64,000 bases of DNA from Arthrobacter sp. V1I7 (GTDB lineage: Bacteria > Actinomycetota > Actinomycetes > Actinomycetales > Micrococcaceae). The DNA is taken from NCBI RefSeq assembly GCF_030817015.1, contig NZ_JAUSYS010000001.1:3968001-4032000 (forward strand), read 5' to 3'. Made by a program: the position numbers and the translations under genes. This document shows, piece after piece, positions 34,003 to 43,515 of this stretch; position 1 is the stretch's first letter, and each line of letters begins with the position of its first letter. The notes beneath the pieces were generated by a model. The model saw only the letters and a program-made list of their open reading frames with translations. It was not told where the DNA came from and searched no databases.

Positions 34003-35760
34003 CTATGAACGGTTGGTAGCTGTGCTTGAGAATGGTGTGGCCGCGGCAGGATCGTCCGCTGGCCGGAACCGCATACCAGGCGCCTGGAATGTGAAGGTCC
34101 CCCCGACGGCGGTGGCCAGGACCTTGAGCTCCGCGATATTTCGGGCAAGGAGCGGGGACCCGGACAAGACGGTGAAGTCGGCCAACTTCCCGGCGGTCAG
34201 TGAGCCCTTGACACCAGACGTGCCGGTGGCTGCGGCGGCCCCGGTGGTGTACGCCGCCAAGGCCTGGAACGGGCTCAGCCGCTCGTCCTGGTTGCCGAAA
34301 ACGGTCCCGGATTCAGTGCACCGGTCAACGAAGGCCTGCATTCCGCGGAGCACATTTCCGTCTGCGACGGGGCGGTCGGAGCTCCCGGCGAGCGTCACCC
34401 CAGCCGAAAGGAACGACGCCGCACGGTAGGCCCAGCCGAGCCTTTCCGGGCCCAGCGAGGCGGTCATTCCGTCCCCGCCGTTGAAGAAGAAGCTGGCCTG
34501 CGGGGTGACGGCGATACCGGCTGCGGCGAGCCGCGGAAGCTGGTCCGGCCGGGTCATCGAGGCGTGCTCGATCCTGTTGGGCACGGCCCGGGGCGGATAC
34601 TTCCCCGCGCAATCGGAGATGATGTCGATCGCGAGGTCTATGGCGCGGTCGCCGATGGCATGCGCGGCGATCGACCAGCCCGCCGCGTAGGCAGCCTCGA
34701 TCTTGTCCCGGAGGGCCTCCGGTTCCGCCTGGAAGTAGCCGGTGTTGCCCGCGTTGTCCGTTCCGCCGTGGCTGCAGTAGTCCTCACTGACTGCCGCCGT
34801 TTCGCCGAGCAGGGAGCCGTCCAGGAACACCTTCGCCGGGCCCAGCGACAGGAAGTCGCCGCCGAAACCGCTGGCGATGCCGAGGTCCAGGCCGGCCGGC
34901 GCCGCGCCCCGCGGTTGCTGTCCGCCGAGCGGGTGGAGCACATCAAGGACCGGCATCAGCTGCGCGCGGGCGTGGAGCCTGCCCGCGGACGCCGCCCGCT
35001 GGTAGGCGGCCAGCTCCACCGGGCTGTGGCCGATCCAGCCGCCGCCGATCCCCGCCTCGGTGAAGCTTGTGATGCCCTCTGCGGCGTAGTAGCTGGTGGC
35101 CCGGTCCAGCGCGGCTTCAATCGCCTCGCTGGAGTACGGCAGGATCAGCTGCTGGATCAGTTGCTGCGCCGTTTCCTGGACCAGCCCGGTCGGGCGGCCG
35201 CCGGCATCGCGAACAATCACGCCGCCGTCGGGGTCCGGAAACGACGCCGTATCGGCGCCGGCAAGCCGGAGCGCGGCGGTGTTGACGACGGCCATGTGGC
35301 CGGAGTTGTGCCGCATGAACAGCGGCCGGCTGCCCGTGATCCGGTCCAGCACGGCGATGTCCGGAAACTCGCCGCCGTGCTGCTGCTGGCTGAATCCGGT
35401 GGCCAGGAGCCAGCCGGGCGCCGCGCCGGCCCCGGATTCAGCGGTTGAGGGCGATTCCGCGGCACTGTCTGCCGCCATGCCGGCCTCCAGCAGGGCGTAG
35501 AGCTGATTCAGTCCGCGCGCGGCGGAGACGTCCAGTTCGCCGAGGCCCAGCCCGAACCAGGTGGTGTGGCAGTGGGCGTCGATGAAGCCGGGAGTCACGG
35601 TGGCGCCGCTGAGGTCCAGGACTTCGGCGGCCTCCAGCCCGTCCAGGTCATCGTCGAGACCCACGATCCGGCCCTGCCAGACACCCAGCGAGGTGGCATG
35701 GGGGCGGCGCCCGTCCATGGTGATGATGTCCGCGTTTCGCAGCAGCAGATCGAGTTTCAT
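34003..35760 (-). CDS. Amidohydrolase family 3 (YtcJ-like) protein
   Basis: A 585-residue metal-dependent hydrolase. The HxH ligand pair is in FIDAHCHTTWFGLG, later ligands in AAHAIGDRAIDLA and NRIEHASMTRPDQLP, and the final Asp in GSSDRPVADGN. These YtcJ/NfdA-like enzymes hydrolyse amides, formamides or cyclic C-N bonds. It lies fourth in the operon behind the aldehyde dehydrogenase and before the M20 hydrolase, so two C-N hydrolases are made together. The substrate is unknown. Confidence 0.9.
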   Translation of the reverse strand: MKLDLLLRNADIITMDGRRPHATSLGVWQGRIVGLDDDLDGLEAAEVLDLSGATVTPGFIDAHCHTTWFGLGLGELDVSAARGLNQLYALLEAGMAADSAAESPSTAESGAGAAPGWLLATGFSQQQHGGEFPDIAVLDRITGSRPLFMRHNSGHMAVVNTAALRLAGADTASFPDPDGGVIVRDAGGRPTGLVQETAQQLIQQLILPYSSEAIEAALDRATSYYAAEGITSFTEAGIGGGWIGHSPVELAAYQRAASAGRLHARAQLMPVLDVLHPLGGQQPRGAAPAGLDLGIASGFGGDFLSLGPAKVFLDGSLLGETAAVSEDYCSHGGTDNAGNTGYFQAEPEALRDKIEAAYAAGWSIAAHAIGDRAIDLAIDIISDCAGKYPPRAVPNRIEHASMTRPDQLPRLAAAGIAVTPQASFFFNGGDGMTASLGPERLGWAYRAASFLSAGVTLAGSSDRPVADGNVLRGMQAFVDRCTESGTVFGNQDERLSPFQALAAYTTGAAAATGTSGVKGSLTAGKLADFTVLSGSPLLARNIAELKVLATAVGGTFTFQAPGMRFRPADDPAAATPFSSTATNRS

Positions 35761-35778
35761 GGTTACCTAGCGTGGTTC

Positions 35779-37206
35779 TCAGCGGTGGGAGGTGGTGACT
35801 GACTTGATGCGGGTGTAATCCTCCAGGCCAAAGACGGAGAGGTCCTTGCCGGTGCCGGAGTGCTTGAAACCGCCGTGCGGGGCTTCGGCGGGGATCACCT
35901 GGTGGCAGTTGATCCAGACAGCGCCGAAGTCCAGCTCGTTGGACACCCGGGTGACGATGCCGTGGTTGTTGGACCAGACGCTGGAGGCCAGCGCGTACTT
36001 CGTCCCGTTGGCGAGCTCCACTGCTTCGGCCTCGCCCCGGAAGGGCTGGATGGTGACGACGGGTCCGAAGATTTCCTCGCACACCACCTCGTCGGCCTGG
36101 ACCACGCCGTCGATCACGGTCGGTTCGAAGTGGAAGCCGGCGCCGGTGCGCTTGCCCCCGGCGAGGACCTTCGCGTTCGCCGGCAGCCGGGACATAAAGC
36201 CCTCCACCCGGTCCAGCTGCGCGGCGCTGTTCAGCGGCCCCAGATCCGCGGCGTCGCCGCCGACCCTCAGCGCTGCGGCCGCTCCGGCGAGCGCGGCGCC
36301 GAACTCCTGGTGGATCGATTCCTCCACAAGCACGCGGGTCACCGCGGTGCAGTCCTGTCCGGCGTTGAAGAACGCACCGAGCGCGATCTCGCGGGCCGCC
36401 AGGTCAATATCGGTGTCCGCGAAGACGATCGCCGGCGCCTTGCCGCCGAGTTCCAGGTGGACGTCCTTGAGGGTCTTCGACGCCGCGGACATCACCTGCG
36501 CGCCGGCCCGGGTGGAGCCGGTGATGGACACCATTTCGGGGATCTCGGACTCCACCATGGCGGCACCGGTCGCGCGTCCGCCGCAGATGACGTTCACGAC
36601 GCCGGCGGGGTAGGCTTCCTGCGCCAGCTCGCCCAGGACCAGGGTGGACCAGGGCGTGGTGTCCGCCGGTTTCAGCACCAGGGTGTTGCCGGCGGCGAGC
36701 GCCGGTCCGATCTTCCAGATGGCCATCATGAACGGATAGTTCCATGGGGTGATCTGGGCGACCACGCCGAGCGGTTCCCGCCGGACTGTCGAGGAAAAGC
36801 CACGGACGTATTCGGTCTGCGCGGTCCCGGACACCACGCGGCAGGCGCCGGCAAAGAAGCGCAGCTGGTCGGCCCCGCGGAGGATTTCGATCTCGCGGGT
36901 GATCTCGCGGGGTTTGCCGGTGCAGGCCACCTCGGCGTCCAGGAGCCTGTCAACGTTGGCTTCGATGAGGTCGGCGAGTTTGAGCATCATGGCCTGACGT
37001 TCCGCCGGCGTGGTCCGCTTGTAGCTTTGGAAGGCCGTGCGAGCGGCCTGGAACGCGCGGTCCACCGTGGCGGCGTCGCTGTCCGGGGCGGTGCCGAGCT
37101 GGACTCCGGTGGCGGGGTCGAAGAACGGCAGGGTGGCCTCGGCCGGACCGCCTGCCGCACTCCCGTGGACGATTTCACCGTTGATGATGTTGTGAAGGGT
37201 GATCAT
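35779..37206 (-). CDS. Aldehyde dehydrogenase family protein
   Basis: A 475-residue NAD(P)-dependent aldehyde dehydrogenase. Key residues: Asn156 (TPWNYP), Lys179 (LVLKPAD), Glu252 (LELGGKAP) and catalytic Cys286 (NAGQDCTAV). It is closest in appearance to the gamma-aminobutyraldehyde / betaine-aldehyde branch, judging by motifs only. The preceding gene encodes a ThDP enzyme that may supply the aldehyde. The gaps to both neighbours are under 20 nt. Confidence 0.93.
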   Translation of the reverse strand: MITLHNIINGEIVHGSAAGGPAEATLPFFDPATGVQLGTAPDSDAATVDRAFQAARTAFQSYKRTTPAERQAMMLKLADLIEANVDRLLDAEVACTGKPREITREIEILRGADQLRFFAGACRVVSGTAQTEYVRGFSSTVRREPLGVVAQITPWNYPFMMAIWKIGPALAAGNTLVLKPADTTPWSTLVLGELAQEAYPAGVVNVICGGRATGAAMVESEIPEMVSITGSTRAGAQVMSAASKTLKDVHLELGGKAPAIVFADTDIDLAAREIALGAFFNAGQDCTAVTRVLVEESIHQEFGAALAGAAAALRVGGDAADLGPLNSAAQLDRVEGFMSRLPANAKVLAGGKRTGAGFHFEPTVIDGVVQADEVVCEEIFGPVVTIQPFRGEAEAVELANGTKYALASSVWSNNHGIVTRVSNELDFGAVWINCHQVIPAEAPHGGFKHSGTGKDLSVFGLEDYTRIKSVTTSHR

Positions 37207-37218
37207 GGCGGGCTCCGG

Positions 37219-38859
37219 TCAGTTGCTGGAAGTTTTGGGTGAGCGGGTGGCGGGGTCCTGCGGGAGGTGCAGGACCGCCGGCAGCCCGGATTCGACGGCG
37301 CGGCGGAAGGCGGCGCCGAAGTCCTCCGCTTTCTCCACGCGTTCGCCGTAGCCGCCGTAGGACCGGGCCAGCGCGGCGAAGTCCGGGTTGGTCATATGGG
37401 TGCCTGAGGGGCGGCCCGGGTAGTGGCCTTCCTGGTGTTCGCGGATCGTGGCAAAGATGCCGTTGTCCACCACGAGGGCGATGAACTTCGCGCTATGGCC
37501 CATGGCCGTGGCCATTTCCTGGCCGTTCATCAGAAAGCAGCCGTCCCCGGCCACGGAGATCACCTGGCGGCCGGGGTACGCGAGGGAGGCGGCCACCGCC
37601 GCCGGGATCCCCATGCCCATGGCACCGTTCCGGGGCGCGGCGAGTGAGTTTGCCGTGTTGTGCTTGAGGTAGCGGGCCGGCCACAGCGAGTGGTTCCCTG
37701 CCCCGTAGGTGATGACGGCGTCGTCGTCCATTTCCTGTTTGAGGATTTCCATTACGACGGCGAGGTCCACATATTTTGAGTCCACTTCGTTCCCGCTGTC
37801 CGGCTGCGCCGTGGAGAACTTTTCGTAGTCCGCGCGGGCCCCCGCCAGCCAGCCGGCCGCGGGTTCCACCGTGGAGTCCGTGACGGCGAGTGCCTTGGCG
37901 AAGGACGCGACGTGGGCCGGAATGTGCTGGTCCAGCCGGCCGAAGTGGCCCAGCAGGTCCGCGTCGGGGTTGACCACCACGGTGGCGGCATCCAGTCCGC
38001 GCTTGTAGCCGTCGGAGAGGACGTCGGCGCGGACGCAGCCGACAAACACCAGCAGATCGGCTTCGTCGAGCCGGCGGGCGTTGGCGTCGCTGCGGGCGTA
38101 GCCCAGATATCCGGCGTAGGAGTCACTGCTGTGCGGGACGGCGTCGTAGGCGCGGAAATCCGCGAGTACGGGGACGCCGTGGCGGGACGCCCAGCCGGCC
38201 AGCGCGTCGGAGGAGTCCTGGTCCCAGCCTTCGCCGCCGACCACGATCAGGGGCTTCCTGGCCGAGGCGAGCTTGGTCTCGAGGCCGGCGAGGTCCGCCG
38301 CTGCGGGTTCGGTGCGGGCGACGGTGCGGGGCTCCACGGTGCCCGATTCGATGGCGTGGACCAGCACGTCTTCGGGAAGGCCGATCACCACCGGGCCCGG
38401 GCGGCCGCTCAGTGCGGTGAAGATGGCGTCATCCACCACGCGGGCCGCGGAGGCTGCGTCGTCGAGCGTCACGACCTTCTTCGCCGTGCTGCCGAACCAG
38501 GCGTTGATGTCGAATTCCTGGAACGACTCCCGGCCGCGGTCCGCGACCGGGATGAGGCCGACGAACAGGATCATCGGGGTGGCGTCCTGGTGCGCGGTGT
38601 GGATGGCAATGAAGGCGTTGGCGGCGCCGGGACCCCGGGTCACCATGGCGACGCCGGGGAGCTCCGTGAGCCGGCCTTCAGCGAGGGCCATGAACCCGGC
38701 GCCGCCTTCGTGGCGGGTCACCACAGTTTCAATTGAGGAATCGTGCAGGCCGTCCAGCACGTCCAGGAAGCTTTCGCCGGGGACGCCGTAGACGCGCTGG
38801 ATGCCGGCTCGTTCCAGCTGGGCAACGATCAGGTGCCCTGCGGTGGTTGTGGTGCTCAA
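37219..38859 (-). CDS. ThDP-dependent decarboxylase / acetolactate-synthase-like enzyme
   Basis: A 546-residue thiamine-diphosphate enzyme. The cofactor-activating Glu51 is in TRHEGGAGFMALAEG, and the ThDP/Mg motif GDGCFLMNGQE ... VVDNGIFATI is complete. RESFQEFDINAWFGSTAKKV resembles acetolactate synthase and benzoylformate/indolepyruvate decarboxylase relatives. A TTG start at 38859 overlaps the transporter stop codon (TTGA). In this operon it probably decarboxylates a 2-oxo acid to the aldehyde used by the next enzyme; carboligation is the alternative. Confidence 0.88.
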   Translation of the reverse strand: MSTTTTAGHLIVAQLERAGIQRVYGVPGESFLDVLDGLHDSSIETVVTRHEGGAGFMALAEGRLTELPGVAMVTRGPGAANAFIAIHTAHQDATPMILFVGLIPVADRGRESFQEFDINAWFGSTAKKVVTLDDAASAARVVDDAIFTALSGRPGPVVIGLPEDVLVHAIESGTVEPRTVARTEPAAADLAGLETKLASARKPLIVVGGEGWDQDSSDALAGWASRHGVPVLADFRAYDAVPHSSDSYAGYLGYARSDANARRLDEADLLVFVGCVRADVLSDGYKRGLDAATVVVNPDADLLGHFGRLDQHIPAHVASFAKALAVTDSTVEPAAGWLAGARADYEKFSTAQPDSGNEVDSKYVDLAVVMEILKQEMDDDAVITYGAGNHSLWPARYLKHNTANSLAAPRNGAMGMGIPAAVAASLAYPGRQVISVAGDGCFLMNGQEMATAMGHSAKFIALVVDNGIFATIREHQEGHYPGRPSGTHMTNPDFAALARSYGGYGERVEKAEDFGAAFRRAVESGLPAVLHLPQDPATRSPKTSSN

Positions 38860-40193
38860 TGCTTCATTCCCTCTTCTTCGATGCTGAGTGCGGGGAGGAG
38901 GATGCCGGACAGCGCCGTCAGCACGGACACGACCAGCAGGATGATGGCACCCGGCCAGAACGAGTTGCCGTTGGCGGCCACGAGGGCCGTGGCGATCAGC
39001 GGCACGAAGCCCGAGATGACGCCGGCGCTGTTGGACGTGATGGCGACGCCGGTGTAGCGGACCTTCGTGGCGAAGAGCGCGGTGAGGGCCGTTCCGGACA
39101 CGGCGTACGGGATGGACAGCGTAGACACGCCGACGATCATGGCCAGGACCACCAGGACGGGGTTGGCGGTGTCGATGGCCAGGAAGACGGGTACTGCGAT
39201 GGCGGCTGATGCGACGCCACCCCAGAGGATGACTTTGCTGGCTCCGAACTTCTCGCCCATGCGTCCGGCCCAGATCAGGACGAAGATTTCCACCACGGCG
39301 GCCAGGAGCGAGCCGAGCAGGAGGGTTTCGTAGGGCATCTTGAGGATCCTGGTGCCGTAGAAGACCACGAAGCTGGTGATGAGGTAGAAACCGCCGATCC
39401 CAAGCAGCGCCGAGCACATGCCCACCAGGATCTGGCGCCAGCTCTTCGTCAGCACGCCGCGGATGGGTGCGTGCTCGGTCTCGCCGGACTCCATGAGCGC
39501 TTCGAATTCAGGAGACTCGCTGAGCTTGCTGCGGATCCACATGGAGACGGCCAGCAACGGCAGCGCCGCGATGAACGGGATGCGCCAGCCCCACGCGTCG
39601 AAGTTGGTCTGGCCCACGAGGTACAGCATTCCGAAGAAGCCGCCCGAGGACAGGATGGTGCCGATCGGGGACCCGATCTGCGGCAGGGCCGCATAGCGGG
39701 CGCGCTTGGCAACGGGGGCGTTTTCGACGGCGATGATCACCGCGCCGCTCCACTCGCCGCCGACGGCGAGTCCCTGCAGGATCCGCAGCGCGACCAGCAG
39801 GATAGGTGCTGCTACGCCGATGGTCATGTAGTTGGGCAGCAGACCGATCAGGCCGGTCACGATGCCGATGCCGACGATGGTGACCATCAGGATCTTCTTG
39901 CGGCCGATTTTGTCACCCAGGGATCCGAAGATGAAGCCGCCGATCGGGCGGGCCACGAATCCCACCGCCAGCGTGGCGAAGGAGCTCATCGCCGACACGA
40001 AGGGGTCCTGCGACACGAAGTACTGCGCGTTGAACACGAGTGCCGCGGCGGTGGTGAACAGGAAGAAGTCGTACCACTCCAGTGCCGTTCCGACGAGCGC
40101 CGCGAGGGCGACTTTCTTGGCCACGCTCTCATCGACGACCCCGGAAGTCTGCGGGGTGGCGATGGTGGTGGCGTTGCTTGCGCTTCTTGCCAT
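38856..40193 (-). CDS. MFS transporter, metabolite:H+ symporter (MHS) type
   Basis: A 445-residue 12-helix permease. Family marks are VGTALEWYDFFLFTTAAALVF near the N-terminus, GGFIFGSLGDKIGRKK in loop 2-3 and GGEWSGAVIIAVENAP. MHS members carry organic acids, betaines and amino-acid-like solutes in symport with protons. It is the first gene of the leftward catabolic operon and divergent from the PucR-type regulator, so it likely imports the pathway substrate. GGAG lies 6 nt before the ATG. Confidence 0.93.
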   Translation of the reverse strand: MARSASNATTIATPQTSGVVDESVAKKVALAALVGTALEWYDFFLFTTAAALVFNAQYFVSQDPFVSAMSSFATLAVGFVARPIGGFIFGSLGDKIGRKKILMVTIVGIGIVTGLIGLLPNYMTIGVAAPILLVALRILQGLAVGGEWSGAVIIAVENAPVAKRARYAALPQIGSPIGTILSSGGFFGMLYLVGQTNFDAWGWRIPFIAALPLLAVSMWIRSKLSESPEFEALMESGETEHAPIRGVLTKSWRQILVGMCSALLGIGGFYLITSFVVFYGTRILKMPYETLLLGSLLAAVVEIFVLIWAGRMGEKFGASKVILWGGVASAAIAVPVFLAIDTANPVLVVLAMIVGVSTLSIPYAVSGTALTALFATKVRYTGVAITSNSAGVISGFVPLIATALVAANGNSFWPGAIILLVVSVLTALSGILLPALSIEEEGMKH

Positions 40194-40369
40194 GATTGCT
40201 CCAAAGAATGTGACTGGACTTGACTGCAGCCAACCGCGTCAATCCGTGACGGCGGCGCATCGTTCGACGGTTGTGATTGGCCTCACCCCGCGCTTCGCTC
40301 CATTCTGCCAGTAGCTTTTCCCAAAAAAACTAGCGGTGCGCCACGCATCTCCGGCCCTAGAATGTGGGA
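40194..40369. other. Divergent control region between transporter and PucR gene
   Basis: A 176-bp region that should hold the operators of the PucR-type regulator. On the minus strand TTGACG at about 40249-40244 is a -35 candidate without a good -10. No convincing long palindrome was found; GTGAC/GTCAC-like half-sites occur near 40210 and 40246. A run of seven A is at 40323-40329. Confidence 0.4.
40358..40363 (+). promoter_or_regulatory. -10 box, leaderless-type promoter
   Basis: TAGAAT with a 6-nt gap to the ATG at 40370. An in-frame GTG at 40364 would fall at or before the transcription start. Confidence 0.6.
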
Positions 40370-41554
40370 ATGCACAATTTTGAATCGCCAGGCGACGAAG
40401 TCCGTTGGAGTGAACTGGTGGACCAGCTGGAGGGGCGGCTGGACGCCCTCGCCCTGGCGTTCACTGCCCGGGTCCGGCAAATCCCGGAGTATGGGGAAAG
40501 CCAGGTGACTGTCCCGGAGATTCGGAACACGGCGAGGGAAACGTTCCGCCTCCTTATCCACGGCCTTCGGCGTGTTCAGGCTGCCAACGGACGGGACGGG
40601 CTGCTCGCCTTCGCTTCGGACCTCGGTTCCAAGCGCGCGCGGTCCGGGATTCCGCCGGAGTCCCTGACATCGGCCGTGCGACTGGACTTCAGCATCCTGT
40701 GGGCCGACCTCCTCGACATCGCCGCCCCGGAGGACGCAGCCCTGCTGGCTTCACGGGTGGACCAGGTCTGGCGGGTAGTCGACGAATTCGCCACCCGGAC
40801 CCACATGAGCTACCTGACCGAGCGCGTTCGCATGGCCCAGGAGGAATCCAGCATCCAGCAGGAATTCATCGCGCGGCTGTTCAACCAAAGCACGCCCTCC
40901 GCCGAAACTTCCGCCCAGGTTGGCTCAGCCTTGGGCATTGGGGCTGATTCGCGGTGTGGCCTCGTGGCTGCAAGCGGTGAACCGGGAGCCCGGCTTCGAG
41001 CGGCCGCAACGAACTTAGGTTCCGGCCAGCGCCGCCACAGGCTGTTCCTGCACGAATCCGGCGGAAACACCTATCTGTTTTGGCAGCTTCCCCAGCGCAA
41101 AGCCCGGGACGTGCGCATGGCCGGGCAGCAATTGCCCGCAAACCTGGCCGACATTCCCTGCGGCTACGTTCCGGAGGTCCACGGCCTCCGTGGCCTGCCC
41201 TCCGCGGCCCGGACGGCGGAGAGCCTCGCGGCCCTGCTTCGCCCGGGCGATGCCGGCCCCTTGTCCCCCGATGCTGCCTGGCCCCGGCTTGCCCAACAGA
41301 ATCTTCAAGATGCGGGTCTCGACCTTGCCGCCCAGTTGGACGAAGCCCTGGCGGAGTGCCGGGGCGGAGAGCGGGAGCGCCTGATGGAGACTGTGCAGCA
41401 TTTCTTGTCCACCGGAAACATTACGGCCACCGCCGAGCAGCTGTTTTGCCATCGGAACACCATCCTGAACCGGCTCAATCGTTTCCACGAACTAACCGGA
41501 ATCGACCTGACCGTCCCGGCCCAGGCCGCCAGGCTGGTGGTTGCGTGGGCCTAA
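40370..41554 (+). CDS. PucR-family transcriptional regulator
   Basis: A 394-residue regulator. The last 60 residues form the PucR helix-turn-helix (LMETVQHFLSTGNITATAEQ, then LFCHRNTILNRLNRF), preceded by a GGDEF-like PucR middle region and a long helical N-terminal sensor part. PucR proteins respond to purine-breakdown or amino-acid-type metabolites. It sits between two operons transcribed away from it (left) and with it (right), each led by an MHS transporter, and is the obvious candidate controller of both. Confidence 0.92.
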   Translation: MHNFESPGDEVRWSELVDQLEGRLDALALAFTARVRQIPEYGESQVTVPEIRNTARETFRLLIHGLRRVQAANGRDGLLAFASDLGSKRARSGIPPESLTSAVRLDFSILWADLLDIAAPEDAALLASRVDQVWRVVDEFATRTHMSYLTERVRMAQEESSIQQEFIARLFNQSTPSAETSAQVGSALGIGADSRCGLVAASGEPGARLRAAATNLGSGQRRHRLFLHESGGNTYLFWQLPQRKARDVRMAGQQLPANLADIPCGYVPEVHGLRGLPSAARTAESLAALLRPGDAGPLSPDAAWPRLAQQNLQDAGLDLAAQLDEALAECRGGERERLMETVQHFLSTGNITATAEQLFCHRNTILNRLNRFHELTGIDLTVPAQAARLVVAWA

Positions 41555-41604
41555 CCGTTGTGTGAACACCCAATCAGAGAGCTTTATTGGTGGATTTTTC
41601 GCCA

Positions 41605-41633
41605 TTGAGCTGTGATCGCCAACACAGAATAGT
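41605..41633 (+). promoter_or_regulatory. Promoter of right catabolic operon
   Basis: TTGAGC (41605-41610), 17-bp spacer, AATAGT (41628-41633). A transcript from about 41640 would have a 47-nt leader to the ATG at 41687. Confidence 0.55.
41611..41626. promoter_or_regulatory. CRP/GlxR-like site inside the promoter
   Basis: TGTGATCGCCAACACA matches TGTGA-N6-TCACA with one mismatch and fills the -35/-10 spacer exactly. That position favours repression by a CRP-type protein. Confidence 0.5.
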
Positions 41634-41686
41634 TGGCTTCTACCTTGCACCGGACATTCGTCCCCGCACCCCCATCTGGAGAACTG

Positions 41687-43045
41687 ATGGCTCAACTGGT
41701 AGAAACCACATCCCAAGCCGCTCGGCTGGACCTCGCCAAAATGCGCAAGATCGCCGTCGCGAGCGTCATCGGCACCACCGTCGAGTGGTACGACCTCTTC
41801 GTCTTCGGGACAGCCTCCGCGCTGGTCTTCAACAAGATCTTCTTCCCGAGCTTTGACCCCGTCGTCGGCACTATGCTCGCCTTCGGAACCTTCGCGTCCG
41901 CCTATATCGCCCGCATGGTGGGTGCCATTATCTTCGGCCACTTCGGGGACCGGCTGGGCCGGAAATCCATGCTGCTGATCTCGCTGCTGACCATGGGCGC
42001 CGCCACGTTCGCTATCGGGCTGCTGCCGGACTACAACAGCATCGGCATCATGGCCCCGCTGCTGCTGCTCTTCCTGCGCGTCATCCAGGGTTTGGCCTTG
42101 GGCGGCGAATGGGGCGGCGCCGTCCTGATGACGGTGGAGCACGCACCCCCGTCCAGGCGGGGGTTCTACGGATCCCTGGTCCAGGTGGGCGTGCCGGCCG
42201 GTACCCTGATCGCCAACGTCGCGTTTCTCATTGTCGCCTCGAGCGTCAGCACCGAAGCCCTCCTCAGTTGGGGTTGGCGCATCCCGTTCCTGGCTTCCGC
42301 GCTGCTCGTGGCGGTGGGCATCTACATCCGGCTCCACATCGAGGAAACCCCGTCCTTCCAGGCGGTCAAGGACGCCGGGGCCAAGGCTAAACTGCCGTTC
42401 GCCGCCCTCATGGCCAAGTACTGGAAGCAGGTCATTCTGGGCGGTGTCGCAACGCTGTCCACGGGAAGCACCTTTACGCTGCTGGTGGCCTCCGGCGTGT
42501 CATATGGCAAGAAGGAACTGGGGCATTCAGAGGCGCTCATGCTCTGGGTCGTCCTGGCCGCCTGTGCCCTGTGTTTTGTCCTGATCCCCTTCTTCGGCCA
42601 GCTCTCTGACAAGTACGGCCGCAAGCCGATCATCTACGCGGGCGTAGTCGCCGAGGCCGCTTTGGCTTTCCCGATGTTCTGGCTCATGGACACAAAATCT
42701 GTGCCCTTGCTCTTCGTCGCCTACCTGGCAATGATGACCGCCTTCGCCGCCAACTACGGTCCGATCGCAACCTTCCTCGCTGAGCTCTTCGGCTCCAAGG
42801 TCCGCTACTCGGGCCTGTCCGTCGCCTACATGCTTTCCGGCCTCCTGGGCAGCGCAGCAACACCGTTCATCACCACCTGGCTGCTGGGCGTGACCCACCA
42901 GAGTTCGTCCATCGCGTGGTACATCATGGCCGCCGCCCTGGTCTCGCTCGGCGCCTTGTTCGTCCTGACGGAAACCCGCCACGGCAACATCGACGCCGTC
43001 GACATGGCTCCCGCCGACGCGGCCGAAGCGGCGGCAGCCAAATGA
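41687..43045 (+). CDS. MFS transporter, MHS type
   Basis: A 452-residue 12-helix permease related to the transporter of the divergent operon. Marks: VIGTTVEWYDLFVFGTASALVF, GAIIFGHFGDRLGRKS and GGEWGGAVLMTVEHAPPSRRG. GGAG lies 6-7 nt before the ATG at 41687; the frame from 41633 is longer but lacks a ribosome site. The 3' end overlaps the ridA-like gene by four nt (ATGA). It likely imports a substrate for the RidA/RraA proteins or the neighbouring pathway. Confidence 0.93.
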   Translation: MAQLVETTSQAARLDLAKMRKIAVASVIGTTVEWYDLFVFGTASALVFNKIFFPSFDPVVGTMLAFGTFASAYIARMVGAIIFGHFGDRLGRKSMLLISLLTMGAATFAIGLLPDYNSIGIMAPLLLLFLRVIQGLALGGEWGGAVLMTVEHAPPSRRGFYGSLVQVGVPAGTLIANVAFLIVASSVSTEALLSWGWRIPFLASALLVAVGIYIRLHIEETPSFQAVKDAGAKAKLPFAALMAKYWKQVILGGVATLSTGSTFTLLVASGVSYGKKELGHSEALMLWVVLAACALCFVLIPFFGQLSDKYGRKPIIYAGVVAEAALAFPMFWLMDTKSVPLLFVAYLAMMTAFAANYGPIATFLAELFGSKVRYSGLSVAYMLSGLLGSAATPFITTWLLGVTHQSSSIAWYIMAAALVSLGALFVLTETRHGNIDAVDMAPADAAEAAAAK

Positions 43046-43515
43046 CCGTTCTTCCCACCGATCGTCCCACTGTCCTTCCCGTTGGGGGCGGTATCCGCCG
43101 GATCGCGGAGATACCGGGCGGCGCGGCCGCCGTCGGCCCTTTCTCGCAGGCCGTCGTCGCCAACGGCTTCGTGTTCACCGCCGGCCAGATTCCCGCGATC
43201 AGCGGGCTGGACGACCAGCCCGATACGTTCGAGGACCAGGTGCGGCAGACGCTGCGCAACCTCCAGTCAGTGCTTGAGGCCGCCGGGTCCGGCCTCGAGC
43301 ACGTGGTCAAGGTCAACGCCTATCTCACCGATCCCGGCCGGCTGGAGGACTACAACCGGGTCTATACCGAGTTCTTCGCCACTGCCAGGCCGGCGCGGAC
43401 TACGGTCTGCGTCAGCCTGTGGGGCGTCTCGCTGGAAATCGAGTGCGTGGCCGTACTTGCCGGCGAAGCGGTCCAGGGCACGGATCCGGGCGCGGTCGCA
43501 CCGGGGGCGCCGTGA
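43042..43515 (+). CDS. RidA/YjgF-family protein
   Basis: A 157-residue RidA-like protein. PFSQAVVANGFVFTAGQIP, VVKVNAYLTDPGRLEDYN and ARPARTTVCV (with the conserved Arg that binds the substrate carboxylate) are present. RidA proteins speed hydrolysis of enamines and imines to 2-oxo acids and ammonia. A 25-residue N-terminal extension precedes the domain. ATG overlaps the transporter stop and its own end overlaps the next gene (GTGA), so this is a tight operon. Confidence 0.92.
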   Translation: MTVLPTDRPTVLPVGGGIRRIAEIPGGAAAVGPFSQAVVANGFVFTAGQIPAISGLDDQPDTFEDQVRQTLRNLQSVLEAAGSGLEHVVKVNAYLTDPGRLEDYNRVYTEFFATARPARTTVCVSLWGVSLEIECVAVLAGEAVQGTDPGAVAPGAP

